From: Deltaproteobacteria bacterium
GTDB taxonomy: Bacteria > Myxococcota_A > Polyangia > Nannocystales > Nannocystaceae
NCBI GenBank assembly: GCA_016709225.1
Contig: JADJEE010000001.1
Span: 1,798,001-1,862,000, forward strand
DNA length: 64,000 bases
Direction of reading: 5' to 3'
The notes beneath the pieces are model-generated. The model was given only the letters and a program-made list of their open reading frames with translations. It had not been told where the DNA came from and made no database searches. Below are positions 26,481 to 36,046 of this stretch, piece by piece. Each line of letters begins with the position of its first letter. The stretch's first letter is position 1. A program made the position numbers and the translations under genes.

Positions 26481-29099
26481 CTACCCGGCGGGCACCAGCG
26501 CGGCCGCGATGTCGGCCACGAACGGTGGCTGCAGCACCGCGCGGTGATCGGCCGGCACCTCGAGCAGGCGCACCTCGGGGGTCCGCGGCGCCCAGCCCTG
26601 ATCGGGTCGGATCCGCAGCCATCGCGGCCACGGCTCCCGCGTCGCCCGCACCACGTGGATCGGCGCCGCGACCCGGGCCGGCACCGCCGAGAAGCGCTCG
26701 ACCTCGGCATCGACCTCGGCGCCGTCGATCGGCAGGTCGATCGCGACGGCCGGCGCACTCGGGCCGGCGACCCCGCGCGCGCGTCGCAGCGCACCGTCGA
26801 GCAGCGGCACGCGCACGCGCAGGCGATCGAGCCGTCGCAGCGCCCAGCGCCGCAGCGCGTCGCCATCGCGGGCGAACCGGGCTGCCGCCTCGACATAGCT
26901 GCGCGCGCGCGCGAGCGGATCGACCCGCATCGCGCTCGGTAGCACCGCGTCGACGATGCAGACCCACTGCACCGACTCGCCGGCCTGCTCGAGCAATCGC
27001 GCGGCCTCGAACGCGACCACGCCGCCGTAGCACAGGCCCAGCAGGCGATAGGGCCCACGCGGCTGGTGGGCGCGCACGACCTCGGCGTAGTGGGCCGCCA
27101 TCTCGTACAGCGTCGGCCGTGGTTCTCGCCCCGGCACGTAGCGACGCGGCACGTGCACCGCCGCGACCGCGTGCCCCGGCGGCAGCGCGTCGGCCAGCGC
27201 CTGGTACAGCTGCAGGCCGAAGAGACAGAAGATCGGCGTGCGACGATCGCCGTCGCGCAGCCACGCGACCACCGGTCGCTCGGCGGACACCGGCTCGGCC
27301 GGCGCCGCGATGCGGGCCGCGAGCGCGACCGCCGTCGGCGACTCGAAGATCCACGTCATCGGCACCGCGCAGCCGAGCTCGCGATCGATTCGCAACAGCG
27401 CCTGCGCGGCCAGCAGCGAGGTGCCGCCCAGCTCGAAGAAGCTGCGATCGGGCGCGACCGCGGGCAGTCCCAGCACCGCCGCGAAGATGCCGGCGATGCG
27501 CGCCTGCGCCGTGTCGGTGCTCGCGACCGCGACCGCAGCCACGGTCTGCGGCAGCGGCAGACGGGCGCGATCGATCTTGCCGTTGGGCGTGAGCGGGAAG
27601 CCGGCGACGTGCATCCACACCGACGGCGTCATGTAGTCGGGCAACCGCGCGGCCGCGTGGGCGCGCACGGTGGACTCGTCGGCCTCGCCGACCCACCACG
27701 CGCACAGCCGCACGCCGCCGTCACCGAGCTCCCGCGCGACGCCGTCGCTGGGATCGGCGAGCGCGGTCACCAGCACCTCGCGCACGCCGTCGTGGCCCAG
27801 CAGCACCGCCTCGATCTCGCTGGGCTCGACCCGGAAGCCGCGGATCTTGAGCTGGTGATCGATGCGCCCCAACCACTCGAGGCGACCATCGGCGCCGCGG
27901 CGACCGACGTCGCCGGTGAGGTACATCCGCGCGCCGTCGCGGGGGCGCAGGATGAAGCGCTCCGCCGTGAGGTCTTCGCGGCCGTGGTAGCCGCGCGCCA
28001 GCCCGGCGCCGCCGATCGCGATCTCGCCCTTCTCGCCGTCGGCGACCGGCTCGCGCGCGGCGTCGAGGATCTCGATCTCGGTGCGCGCGATGGCACGGCC
28101 GATGGTGATCGCCGCGCCCGGCTCGACCCGCTCGATGCTCGACCACACGCAGGTCTCGGTCGGGCCGTACATGTTCCACAGCGGCCCGCCACCTCGCAGC
28201 AGCGCCGCGGCCAGCGACGACGACATCGCCTCGCCACCGCACAGCATGCGCAGGCCCGGGTGCCCCTCGAAGCCGGCCTCGACCAACAACCGCCAGCTCG
28301 CCGGCGTCGCCTGCAGCACGGTGATGCGATCGTCGGCCAACCGCCGCCGCAGCACCCGGGGATCGCGGGTGTCCTCGTGGCTGACGATCACCGTGGTCGC
28401 ACCGACCATCAGCGGGCCGAACAGCTCGAGCGCGGCGATGTCGAACGCGATCGTGGTCACCGCCAGCACGCGGTCGTCGCGGCGAAGACCGGGCGCGCGC
28501 ACCATCGAGTGCAGGAAGTTGGTCAGCGCGCCGCGAGGGATCTCGACACCCTTGGGGCGACCGGTGGAGCCCGAGGTGAACATGACGTAGGCGAGCTGCT
28601 CCGGCGGCACCGCGACGTCGAGGCGCGCGAGGTCGTCGTCGTGGGTCGGCGCCGCCGCGGACACGGGTGTGAGCACGCGTCCACCGAAGCCGACCGCCAG
28701 CGGTGCGTCGGCCTCGGCGACGAGCACCGCCGGCGCCGCGTCGTCGAGGATCATGCGCAGTCGCTCGACGGGATGCGTCGGCACCACCGGCACGTAGGCG
28801 CCGCCAGCCGCGAGCACCGCGAGCATCGCGACCAGCTCGCCGGCACCGCGCGGCAGCGAGATCGCGACGCGGGTCTCGGGCCCGACCCCGACCGCTCGCA
28901 GCTGCTGCGCCAGCGCGACGATCTCGTGGGCGAGCGTGCGGTAGTCGAGCGTGCGGTCGTCGGCCTCGATCGCGCGGGCGTGCGGCGTCGCGACCGCGTG
29001 ACGACGCAGACACTGCAGCAGATCGAGATCCACACCCGCGCCGTCCGCGGGTGCGCCGCGCTCGCGCGTGCCTTCGGCCTGGTCGTGCGGTGCTTGCAT
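26481..29099 (-). CDS. NRPS-like enzyme, A-T-TE single module
   Basis: An 872-aa enzyme with an adenylation domain (about 30-510), a carrier domain (about 545-615) and a thioesterase (about 635-870). Adenylation motifs are intact: A3 'TSGSTGRPKG' (175-184), A5 'MYGPTETCVW', A7 'YLTGDVGRR', A10 'NGKIDR'. Reading the pocket by eye gives D-I-L-Q-L-G-M-V-W-K, similar to glycine-type codes. The carrier has 'FFELGGTSLLAAQ' with the phosphopantetheine Ser. The thioesterase elbow is 'GLCYGG' with Cys690 in place of Ser, plus a C-terminal His in 'ADHRAVL'. There is no condensation domain, so it may release a single activated acid or act with a partner elsewhere. AGGAGG precedes the ATG. Confidence 0.9.
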   Translation of the reverse strand: MQAPHDQAEGTRERGAPADGAGVDLDLLQCLRRHAVATPHARAIEADDRTLDYRTLAHEIVALAQQLRAVGVGPETRVAISLPRGAGELVAMLAVLAAGGAYVPVVPTHPVERLRMILDDAAPAVLVAEADAPLAVGFGGRVLTPVSAAAPTHDDDLARLDVAVPPEQLAYVMFTSGSTGRPKGVEIPRGALTNFLHSMVRAPGLRRDDRVLAVTTIAFDIAALELFGPLMVGATTVIVSHEDTRDPRVLRRRLADDRITVLQATPASWRLLVEAGFEGHPGLRMLCGGEAMSSSLAAALLRGGGPLWNMYGPTETCVWSSIERVEPGAAITIGRAIARTEIEILDAAREPVADGEKGEIAIGGAGLARGYHGREDLTAERFILRPRDGARMYLTGDVGRRGADGRLEWLGRIDHQLKIRGFRVEPSEIEAVLLGHDGVREVLVTALADPSDGVARELGDGGVRLCAWWVGEADESTVRAHAAARLPDYMTPSVWMHVAGFPLTPNGKIDRARLPLPQTVAAVAVASTDTAQARIAGIFAAVLGLPAVAPDRSFFELGGTSLLAAQALLRIDRELGCAVPMTWIFESPTAVALAARIAAPAEPVSAERPVVAWLRDGDRRTPIFCLFGLQLYQALADALPPGHAVAAVHVPRRYVPGREPRPTLYEMAAHYAEVVRAHQPRGPYRLLGLCYGGVVAFEAARLLEQAGESVQWVCIVDAVLPSAMRVDPLARARSYVEAAARFARDGDALRRWALRRLDRLRVRVPLLDGALRRARGVAGPSAPAVAIDLPIDGAEVDAEVERFSAVPARVAAPIHVVRATREPWPRWLRIRPDQGWAPRTPEVRLLEVPADHRAVLQPPFVADIAAALVPAG

Positions 29100-29315
29100 C
29101 CTTGCTCGCCTCCTCGCGGTCCCCCTCGCGGCGGGCAACCGCCCGCGCCCGATCACCTCGGGGACCGCCGAACCGCCGCGCACGCGATCCGACGCAATCG
29201 TGCGGCGCGACGCCACCGGGAATCAAGCCTGGACGTGCGCCGGTCGGCCCATGAAAGCACCTGCGGGGCTCGGTATTGCACCGCACACGCCGCTTGAGGC
29301 ACGCTTCGCCCCGAA

Positions 29316-31460
29316 ATGCCGCCCGAAGACGACGAAACCCGCGACGACCAGCTTGCCGGTACCCCCGACGCGGGTGACGACGACGACGGCGACGACGAAG
29401 AGCTGGTGCTCGGCGGCGGCGACGAGGACGACGAGGACGACGAGGAGGCCGATCCCGAGGCGCTCGCGGCCGCGGCTGCGGCAATCGAGCTGGTGGTGCT
29501 GCCGATCGCCTGCACCAACGAGGGCAAGGGCGCGCCGTTGTCGATGGGCATCCAGCGCTGGTGGGCGCAGGAGCTGGCCACCCGCGGCGCCAAGGCGGCC
29601 GCACCGGTGTTCACCGCGATGGCCCAGCAGGGCAACCGCCAGGTGCCGGCGCTGATGGTGTTCCGCGAGCCGTGGACCGACGCGCGGGCACTCGATGGCA
29701 TCGGCCGCTTCCCCAACGCCAAGCGCGGGCTCATCACCAACATGCGGGTCGACGACGACTCGGTCGGGTGCGAGCTCAAGCTGGTGCGGGTCGAGCCGCT
29801 CTCGGCCGACGAGATCGCCCAGGCCACGCCGCCCACGGTCGAGGGCGAGGCCCCCGCGGCCGCGCCGACCCACCGCCTGGTCGAGATCGAGTCGTGGTCG
29901 TGGGCCGCGTCGAGCGTCGAGCTGCCCGAGCGCCTGCTCGAGGGCTTGAAGAAGCTCGGGGGCCACTGCGGCGTCGAGATCACCGAGCCCGACTGGAAGG
30001 CCGCGTTCGGCACCGCCAACAACCAAGCGCTGACCTCGTTCTTGGTCGGCCTCGGCAACCTGAGCGCGCTGCAGGGCCGCTGCGTGCCGACCACCCCCGA
30101 CCAGCTGCTGTCGGCGCTGATCGACGCCATCAACCGCGATCCCAACATGGACGCGGCCATGCAGGCGCTGCACATCATGACCGACATCCTGGTCGCCAAT
30201 CCGGTCGATCAGTCCGCGATCCCGCTGTCACTGCAGGCGCTCAACGTCGCGGCCGCGCGCCGGCCCAAGGACCAGACCGTGTTCCACCACCTCGCGGCGC
30301 TGCTGCGACGGCTGGGCGACATCGGCTCGGCGGTGCAGGCCTTCAACCAGGCCTTCAACCTCGACCCCGCCCACGAGGGCGTGGCCGTGCAGTTCATCGA
30401 CACCCTGCGCAGCGCCGGCGACAAGGCCAATGCCTTCAAGGTCGCGCAGTTCGCCGCCGAGCACGGCAACGAGTCGCCGCGGGTGCTGGCGCGCCTGGGC
30501 TCGCTGATGCTCGAGCACGATCAGTTCGACGAGGCCGAGCCGTTCCTGCGCCGCGCCATCGAGGAGGGCAAGGTGCCGTCGGCCTACGGTGACCTCGCCA
30601 ACGTGCTGTGGGATCGCGCCGACGGCGACTCTGCCAACGAGGATCGCGAGGAGGCGCTGTCGCTGCTACGCGCCGCGGTCGCGCTGCCGACCTTGGCCAA
30701 GAGCGCGCTCGACATCCTGCTCGACCTGCACGAGGAGGAGAAGAACGAGACCGCGACCATGCTGCTGCTCGAGGCCGCCGAGAAGCACCCCAGTGACGCC
30801 ACCGTGCTGCGCTACGTCGCGACCATGTACCTCGAGGGCGACGATCCCCCGAAGGCGCGCGACTATCTCGAGAAGCTGCTGGCGCTGCCGCGGCGCACCC
30901 TCGACGACGACGCGTTCGCCCGCCGCGGACGCCTCACGCTCGACGTCGAGGACTTCGAGGAGCGCTACGACGCCGCGATCGAGCACGTCCGCTCCGGCGA
31001 CGGCAAGCGTCAGGTCGAGGCCGCCAAGTTCCTGCGCGAGGTCATCGCCCGCGACGGTCGCTTCTGGCAGCCGCACCTGATGCTCGCGCTCGCGGTGCGC
31101 GAGTCCGAGGGCGACGACGCCGCGCTCGCCCACCTGGGCAATGCGGTGCGCCTGCGCCCCAACGACCCGGAGATCCGCAACCTGCTGGTGGCGATCCTCC
31201 GCAAGCAGGGCCGCCCGCGCGACGCGGTCGAGCACCTGCGCGCGATCGTGGCGCTGAACCCCCGCGAGATCGAGCCGGTGGTGATGCTGGCCGCGACCCT
31301 GCGCGACGCGAACATGTACGGCGAGGCCCGCCAGGTGTGCCGCGCGGCGCTGCAGATGCTGCCCAAGCACCCCGAGTTCACGCGCATCCTCGAGAGCCTG
31401 CCGCCGCCCGCCGCCGGTGAAGAGGACGAGGACGACGGGGACGAGGACGGCGAGGCCTAG
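29316..31460 (+). CDS. TPR-repeat protein with acidic ends
   Basis: A 714-aa cytoplasmic protein. It starts with a strongly acidic tract (residues about 4-48) and ends with a second one. Residues about 55-240 form an unrecognised domain ('LVVLPIACTNEGKGAPLSMG'). From about 260 on there are TPR-like helical repeats, for example 'VFHHLAALLRRLGDIGSAVQ', 'AFNQAFNLDPAHEG', 'LMLALAVRESEGDDAALAHL' and 'AILRKQGRPRDAVEHLRAIV'. It probably scaffolds protein contacts. A perfect hairpin lies just after its stop. No catalytic residue is visible. Confidence 0.75.
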   Translation: MPPEDDETRDDQLAGTPDAGDDDDGDDEELVLGGGDEDDEDDEEADPEALAAAAAAIELVVLPIACTNEGKGAPLSMGIQRWWAQELATRGAKAAAPVFTAMAQQGNRQVPALMVFREPWTDARALDGIGRFPNAKRGLITNMRVDDDSVGCELKLVRVEPLSADEIAQATPPTVEGEAPAAAPTHRLVEIESWSWAASSVELPERLLEGLKKLGGHCGVEITEPDWKAAFGTANNQALTSFLVGLGNLSALQGRCVPTTPDQLLSALIDAINRDPNMDAAMQALHIMTDILVANPVDQSAIPLSLQALNVAAARRPKDQTVFHHLAALLRRLGDIGSAVQAFNQAFNLDPAHEGVAVQFIDTLRSAGDKANAFKVAQFAAEHGNESPRVLARLGSLMLEHDQFDEAEPFLRRAIEEGKVPSAYGDLANVLWDRADGDSANEDREEALSLLRAAVALPTLAKSALDILLDLHEEEKNETATMLLLEAAEKHPSDATVLRYVATMYLEGDDPPKARDYLEKLLALPRRTLDDDAFARRGRLTLDVEDFEERYDAAIEHVRSGDGKRQVEAAKFLREVIARDGRFWQPHLMLALAVRESEGDDAALAHLGNAVRLRPNDPEIRNLLVAILRKQGRPRDAVEHLRAIVALNPREIEPVVMLAATLRDANMYGEARQVCRAALQMLPKHPEFTRILESLPPPAAGEEDEDDGDEDGEA

Positions 31461-31487
31461 CAGCCGCCACGAGCCGTCCCTCCTAGC

Positions 31488-31509
31488 GGCGTGCCCCACC
31501 GGGCACGCC
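31488..31509. terminator. Hairpin after the TPR gene
   Basis: Perfect 9-bp stem GGCGTGCCC / GGGCACGCC with loop CACC, 27 bases after the TPR gene stop. No T-run follows, which is usual in high-GC bacteria. It argues against a GTG start at 31491 for the next gene, because that codon would lie inside the stem. Confidence 0.5.
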
Positions 31510-31541
31510 GAAGCGGCCGCGCTATACTGGTCGACATCGCC

Positions 31542-32549
31542 GTGCGTGAGCGCTCGCAAGGTCCAGGCGTCCTCATCGGCGTGCTGGTGGGCTCGGCCCT
31601 GCTCCATCTGCTGCTGTGGCCGGTGGGCGACGAGGTGCTCGACTGGACCTGGAACGGCGCACCGCTGCCGCCGGGCGACGGCATGATGGAGGTGGCGCTG
31701 CTCGACGAGGACGAGGAGCCCGAGCGCGAGGACCCGCCGGAGGAGAAGCCCGAGACGCCACCCGGCCAGCTGGTGCAGCAGGACCGCATCGTCGACGAGC
31801 GTCCGCCCGAGCGCGACACGCCGTACGTGTCCGAGTTCGACAACCGCACCGATCGCCCGACCCGTGCGCCCAAGCAGCACCCGATTCCCGGCGCGCAACC
31901 CTCGGGCGACGACGGCCGCGACGGCAAGCCCTCGCCGTCGCCGCAGACCTCGGCGCAGCCACTCGCGCTGCTGCCGGGCACGCAGCCCTCGGACGCCGAC
32001 GGCGATCCGAACGATCCGCTCGACGCCGACGCACGCGGCGAGGTGCCGCTGCCCGGTGGCCGCGTGCCGCTGCCGGCCCCCGCGGGTTCGCCCGGTGCGC
32101 GCAAGGCCCTGACCAAGTCGCCCGGCCAGGCCGGCGGCTTCGACGACGTCGACGACGCGGCCGACGACGACGAGACGTCGGTCGACTCGAAGCGCTGGAA
32201 GTACGCCTCGTTCTTCAACCGGGTGCGCAGCGCGGTGTCGCAGCACTGGCACCCCGAGGTCGTGCATGCCGCCAACGATCCCGACGGCCGCCGTTTCGGC
32301 ACCAAGACCCGTCGCACGCGCCTGCACATCTCGCTGAACCCCGACGGCTCGCTGCACCGCGTGAAGCTCGACGCCTCGTGCGAGGTGGGCTACCTCGACG
32401 AAGAGGCCATCCACGCCGTGCGCACGGCGGCGCCGTTCACCAACCCGCCACCGGGCCTGGTCGATCCCAGCACCGGGTTCATCGAGTTCACCTTCGGCTT
32501 CATCTTCGAGTTCAGCGGTGAGAGCCGCATCTTCCGCTACCGCCAGTAG
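31542..32549 (+). CDS. TonB C-terminal/AgmX-like energy-transducing protein
   Basis: A 335-aa protein with one N-terminal membrane helix ('GVLIGVLVGSALLHLLLWPV'), a long Pro/Asp/Glu-rich periplasmic spacer and a C-terminal TonB-type domain. The last part, 'RLHISLNPDGSLHRVKLDAS' and 'YLDEEAIHAVRTAAPFTNPP', matches the TonB family fold in order and spacing. Such proteins in myxobacteria occur in motility or transport machines. The GTG at 31542 is chosen over one at 31491, which would lie in the upstream hairpin. A TATACT box lies at 31523-31528, so the message may be nearly leaderless. Confidence 0.75.
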   Translation: MRERSQGPGVLIGVLVGSALLHLLLWPVGDEVLDWTWNGAPLPPGDGMMEVALLDEDEEPEREDPPEEKPETPPGQLVQQDRIVDERPPERDTPYVSEFDNRTDRPTRAPKQHPIPGAQPSGDDGRDGKPSPSPQTSAQPLALLPGTQPSDADGDPNDPLDADARGEVPLPGGRVPLPAPAGSPGARKALTKSPGQAGGFDDVDDAADDDETSVDSKRWKYASFFNRVRSAVSQHWHPEVVHAANDPDGRRFGTKTRRTRLHISLNPDGSLHRVKLDASCEVGYLDEEAIHAVRTAAPFTNPPPGLVDPSTGFIEFTFGFIFEFSGESRIFRYRQ

Positions 32550-32571
32550 TCACCCGCACGAGGTCTTCGCC

Positions 32572-32865
32572 ATGGCCCGCCCGACCGCACTCACCGACGA
32601 GGCGCTCCAGCACGCGCTCGAGGGCCTGCCACAGTGGCAGCTCGACGATGGCGCGCTGGTCCGCATCTTCCGCTTCCCCGACTTCCCCGCCGCGTTCGCG
32701 TTCATGACCCGCTGCGCGTTCGAGGCCGAGCGGCTGGGCCACCACCCCGACTGGACCAACGTCTACGACCGCGTGCACGTGCGGCTGTCGACCCACGACG
32801 TCGGCGCGATCACGACGCTCGACCTCGAGCTCGCGGGCGCGATGGATCGCGCTGCCGGCCCCTAA
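32572..32865 (+). CDS. phhB: 4a-hydroxytetrahydrobiopterin dehydratase (pterin carbinolamine dehydratase)
   Basis: A 97-aa protein of normal length for this family. It contains the conserved 'LPQWQLDDGALVRIFRFPDF', the central 'AFEAERLGHHPDWTNVYDRV' with the catalytic His pair region, and 'VRLSTHDVGAITTLDLELA'. The enzyme dehydrates 4a-hydroxy-tetrahydrobiopterin to recycle the cofactor of aromatic amino-acid hydroxylases. It can also act as a side enzyme in Moco or carboxysome contexts. No hydroxylase gene is in the window. The ATG is 22 bases after the TonB-like gene stop, so the two may be co-transcribed. Confidence 0.93.
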   Translation: MARPTALTDEALQHALEGLPQWQLDDGALVRIFRFPDFPAAFAFMTRCAFEAERLGHHPDWTNVYDRVHVRLSTHDVGAITTLDLELAGAMDRAAGP

Positions 32866-32875
32866 ACCTCGCGCG

Positions 32876-32899
32876 GCCGAGGACGCACGCCGTCTCGGC
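32876..32899. terminator. Hairpin between convergent genes
   Basis: GCCGAGGAC pairs with GTC-TCGGC (one bulged base) around a 7-base loop. It fills the 34-bp gap between the convergent pterin dehydratase and rhomboid-like genes and could terminate both. No T-run is present. Confidence 0.4.
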
Positions 32900-35032
32900 T
32901 CAGCGGGCGTCGGCCAGCACCGACGCGTACAGCCGCGTCGCTCGCGTGAGCGCGGCCGGTGGCGCGGCGACCCACGCGACCGCGCGCGCGCCCTCGAGGC
33001 GGCGCTCCACCACCAGCGCGACGTCGTCGCCGTCACGACGCAGCAGCCACCCGCGCAGCTGGTCTTCGCGACCGCCGTCGGTCACGAAGCGCCGCACGAA
33101 CGCCGGCGGCACGGTGGTCGCGATGGCGTCGAGCTCGCGGCGCAGCGACGGGTCGAGCGTGATCGGTAGCGGGGTCTCATCGGCCGCCGCGCCGCGCTGC
33201 AGCACCACCAGGTCGCCGGCGCGTGCGGCCAGCCGGTCGATGTGGCCGGCCGCCAGCGGCAGCGGCAGCCCGGCGCGCCGCAGCCCCTCGGTCTCGACCA
33301 GGTTCGACGACAGCCGCAGACTGCCGTCGTCATCGGTGATCGATCGGCGCCGCGCGACCAGGAACGACTCCGCGTCCTCGCGCGCGACCTGGGCGGCCCC
33401 CCACGCGCAGGCCGCCACCATCGCGAAGCCGGCGACCGCGAGCGCGCGCGCGACGGGACCGTTGCCGGGTGCCAACCCCACCAGCGCCACGCCGGTGATC
33501 GCCGCGACCCACACGCCGACCAACGGCACCGCGAGCGCGAAGACCTCGAGGTATGCGCCGCCGGTCTCGACCAACAGCACGATCGCCAGCGGCAGCAGCA
33601 GGCTGCGCCGCGCCGCGACCGTGAGCGCCGGCGTGCGCGTGCGTGGCAACAACATCAGGCCACCGGTCGCGACCGCGATCGCCACCAACGCTGCGCCCGA
33701 GATCGGCACCGACGCACCCGGCACCAGCATCGCGGCCCACATCCCCGCGCTCGCGCCCCCCAACGCCACCAACAGCAGCCGACCGGACCCGAGCACGCGC
33801 TCGATCATGCCGCCGCCGATCCACACCGCGGCGGCCGCGATCGAAGCCGCCAGCGGCTCACCGGCCACGAAGCTGGCGACGAACACCCGCCCGTGCGAGC
33901 CCGAGAACCACAGCTCGCGGGTGAGCGCACCCAGATCGAGCAGCCCCAGCCCGCCGCGATCGATGCCGAGCCGCACCAGCTCGACGACCAGCAGACCGAG
34001 CGCCAGCAGTGGCGCGACGCGGCGCTTGCCCAGGCGACGCAGCCGCGGCGCCGCCTCGAGAAAGGCCTCGAGCCGCCGCGAGACCGCGTCGGCGTAGCGC
34101 GACAGCTCGGGCGCGAGCACGGCCGGTGCACCGCGGCGCGCAACCGTGGTGCGGCTGGCTTCGACGATGCGATCGTCGGCCGCGCCCGCCAGATCGGGCA
34201 CGCGCGCGAGCTGGGCGACCGCGGCTTCGCCGTGGCCGGCGCGGCCGAGCGCGATGCCCTTGAGCAACGCCGAGCTCGCCGGTGAGAGGCCGAGCGCGCG
34301 ACGCCGGGCCTCGGTGAGCGCCGACTCCACCGAGCTGGCGGCACCGGCATACGCGAGGAAGGTCAGCCGCGCCTGCGAGACGAAGCCGAGCGCCGCAGGA
34401 TCGCTGCCGACCGGACCCTCCTCGAGCGCGCGCAAGAGCCCCGCGGCGGTGTCGAGGCGCCCGCTCTCGCCGTAGGCCCGCAGCAGGCCCAGCGCAAGCG
34501 CCGGCCGCAGCGCGGCATAGCGAGGATGGAAGCGGGCCTCGTAGTGGGCGATGCCCTCGTCCCAACGCTGGCCGTAGAACAGCATCGACACGATCTGCTC
34601 GTGGATGATCATCGACTCGCCGCCCTCGGCGTCGCCGGCCAGCCCACGGAAGTGACCGAGCGCCCGATCGACGCCGTCGCTCTCGAGCAGCGCGAGGCCG
34701 CGAAGGATCTCCTGCTGCCGCGCGAGGCCGGCCCCCGGCATCAACACCGCACGAACGCCGCACAGCCCCACCGCGACGCGCAGGCGTCCGCGACCGAAGG
34801 CCCAGCGCGCCAGCCACTCGAGCACGTGCGGCACCGCCACCGCGACGGTCGCGAGCCCAAGCGCGAGCACGCCGACGAAACGCGAGGCCTGCAGCATCGC
34901 GACCACGTCGAGCGCCAGGATCGCGCCGACCAACGCCGCGTAGCCCGGCCCCTGCGCCTCCATGCGTCGCAGCGCTCGCACGAGGGCGAAGCCGAGGCAG
35001 ACCGCACAGATGGTGAGCGCGTGGTCGAACAC
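32900..35032 (-). CDS. Rhomboid-like multi-pass membrane protein with TPR-like domain
   Basis: A 710-aa protein. Residues 1-70 contain two membrane helices, about 90-330 are a soluble helical TPR-like region ('GLLRAYGESGRLDTAAGLLR'), and about 340-545 hold at least six membrane helices. That region follows the rhomboid layout. 'GASVPISGAALVAIAVATGG' resembles the GxSG loop and helix 4, with a Ser at the nucleophile position. No helix-6 His is seen ('FALAVPLVGVWVAAITGVAL'), so peptidase activity is doubtful. The GTG start has a strong ribosome site, GGAAGGGG, 6 bases away. It lies 45 bases downstream of accA. Confidence 0.7.
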   Translation of the reverse strand: MFDHALTICAVCLGFALVRALRRMEAQGPGYAALVGAILALDVVAMLQASRFVGVLALGLATVAVAVPHVLEWLARWAFGRGRLRVAVGLCGVRAVLMPGAGLARQQEILRGLALLESDGVDRALGHFRGLAGDAEGGESMIIHEQIVSMLFYGQRWDEGIAHYEARFHPRYAALRPALALGLLRAYGESGRLDTAAGLLRALEEGPVGSDPAALGFVSQARLTFLAYAGAASSVESALTEARRRALGLSPASSALLKGIALGRAGHGEAAVAQLARVPDLAGAADDRIVEASRTTVARRGAPAVLAPELSRYADAVSRRLEAFLEAAPRLRRLGKRRVAPLLALGLLVVELVRLGIDRGGLGLLDLGALTRELWFSGSHGRVFVASFVAGEPLAASIAAAAVWIGGGMIERVLGSGRLLLVALGGASAGMWAAMLVPGASVPISGAALVAIAVATGGLMLLPRTRTPALTVAARRSLLLPLAIVLLVETGGAYLEVFALAVPLVGVWVAAITGVALVGLAPGNGPVARALAVAGFAMVAACAWGAAQVAREDAESFLVARRRSITDDDGSLRLSSNLVETEGLRRAGLPLPLAAGHIDRLAARAGDLVVLQRGAAADETPLPITLDPSLRRELDAIATTVPPAFVRRFVTDGGREDQLRGWLLRRDGDDVALVVERRLEGARAVAWVAAPPAALTRATRLYASVLADAR

Positions 35033-35077
35033 GATGCCCCTTCCCGCTCCAGCCGCGGGCTCGGCCCCCTCGGACGA

Positions 35078-36046
35078 CTAGGTCGCGAGCTCGAGGTGCC
35101 CCATGCGGCGGTACTTGTCGTAGCGCGCCGCCAGCAGTGTCTCGGTGCTCTGCGCCTGCAGGGCCTCGAGCTCGCCCAGGTGGCGCTCGAGCGCCTCCCG
35201 CAGGGCCGCCGAGGTCTGCGCGAGCCCGCGATGGGCCCCGCCGACCGCCTCGGGCACGACCTCGTCGCAGATGCCGAGCTTGTGCACGTCGTGGGAGGTG
35301 AGCTTCAGCTGGGTCGCGGCGGCCTGCTCGGCCTCCGGATCCTTCCAGAGGATCGAGGCACACCCGCGCGGCGAGATCACCGAGTACACCGCATGCTCGA
35401 GCATGAGGATGCGATCGGTGAGTCCGATCGCGAGCGCTCCGCCGCTGCCCCCCTCGCCGATGACGACCGAGATGGTCGGCACCGCGAGCCGCGACAACAC
35501 CTCGAGGCAGGTCGCGATCGCCTCGGACTGCCCGCGTTCCTCGGCACCGATGCCCGGGTACGCGCCCGCGGTGTCGATGAGCGCCACCAACGGCAGTCCG
35601 AACTGCTCGGCCATGCGAAACAGCCGCTGCGCCTTGCGGTAGCCCTCGGGCCGCGCCATGCCGAAGTTGCGGTAGAGGTTCTCCTTGGTGTTGCGCCCCT
35701 TCTGGTGCCCCAGCAACACCACCGGTCGGCCACCGATGCGGCACAGGCCGCCGACGATCGCGGGGTCGTCGGAATAGGCCCGGTCGCCGCGCAGCTCCAC
35801 GAACTCGGTGGCGATTTCGCCGAGGTAGTCGAGCGTGTACGGCCGGTCGGGGTGCTTGGCCAGCTGTACCTGCTCCCACGGCGTGAGCGCGGCGAAGCGC
35901 TCGCGCTGCAGCTGCCGGGCCTTCTCTTCGAGACGGGCAATCTCCTCGGCCATCTCGCCGCTGCCGGTCGACAACAGCTTGAGCTCGCGGATCTTGCCCT
36001 CGAGCTCGACGATCGGTCGTTCGAACTCGAGCACCTTACTGGTCAT
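35078..36046 (-). CDS. accA: Acetyl-CoA carboxylase carboxyltransferase subunit alpha
   Basis: A 322-aa protein matching AccA in length and order. It begins 'VLEFERPIVELEGKIREL', like known AccA N-termini, and carries 'PYTLDYLGEIATEFVELRGD', 'GHQKGRNTKENLYRNFGMAR', 'LIDTAGAYPGIGAEERGQSE' and 'GEGGSGGALAIGLTD'. It transfers carboxyl from carboxybiotin to acetyl-CoA with AccD, giving malonyl-CoA. The ATG at 36046 is preferred to 36058 because GGAG lies 9 bases upstream and the start then matches the family. It overlaps the end of miaA by 11 bases. Confidence 0.97.
   Translation of the reverse strand: MTSKVLEFERPIVELEGKIRELKLLSTGSGEMAEEIARLEEKARQLQRERFAALTPWEQVQLAKHPDRPYTLDYLGEIATEFVELRGDRAYSDDPAIVGGLCRIGGRPVVLLGHQKGRNTKENLYRNFGMARPEGYRKAQRLFRMAEQFGLPLVALIDTAGAYPGIGAEERGQSEAIATCLEVLSRLAVPTISVVIGEGGSGGALAIGLTDRILMLEHAVYSVISPRGCASILWKDPEAEQAAATQLKLTSHDVHKLGICDEVVPEAVGGAHRGLAQTSAALREALERHLGELEALQAQSTETLLAARYDKYRRMGHLELAT

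Noticed and set aside
31491..31541. GTG at 31491 as start of the TonB-like protein
   Set aside because: It falls inside a perfect 9-bp hairpin after the upstream gene and the added residues are not conserved in character. GTG 31542 directly precedes the membrane helix region.
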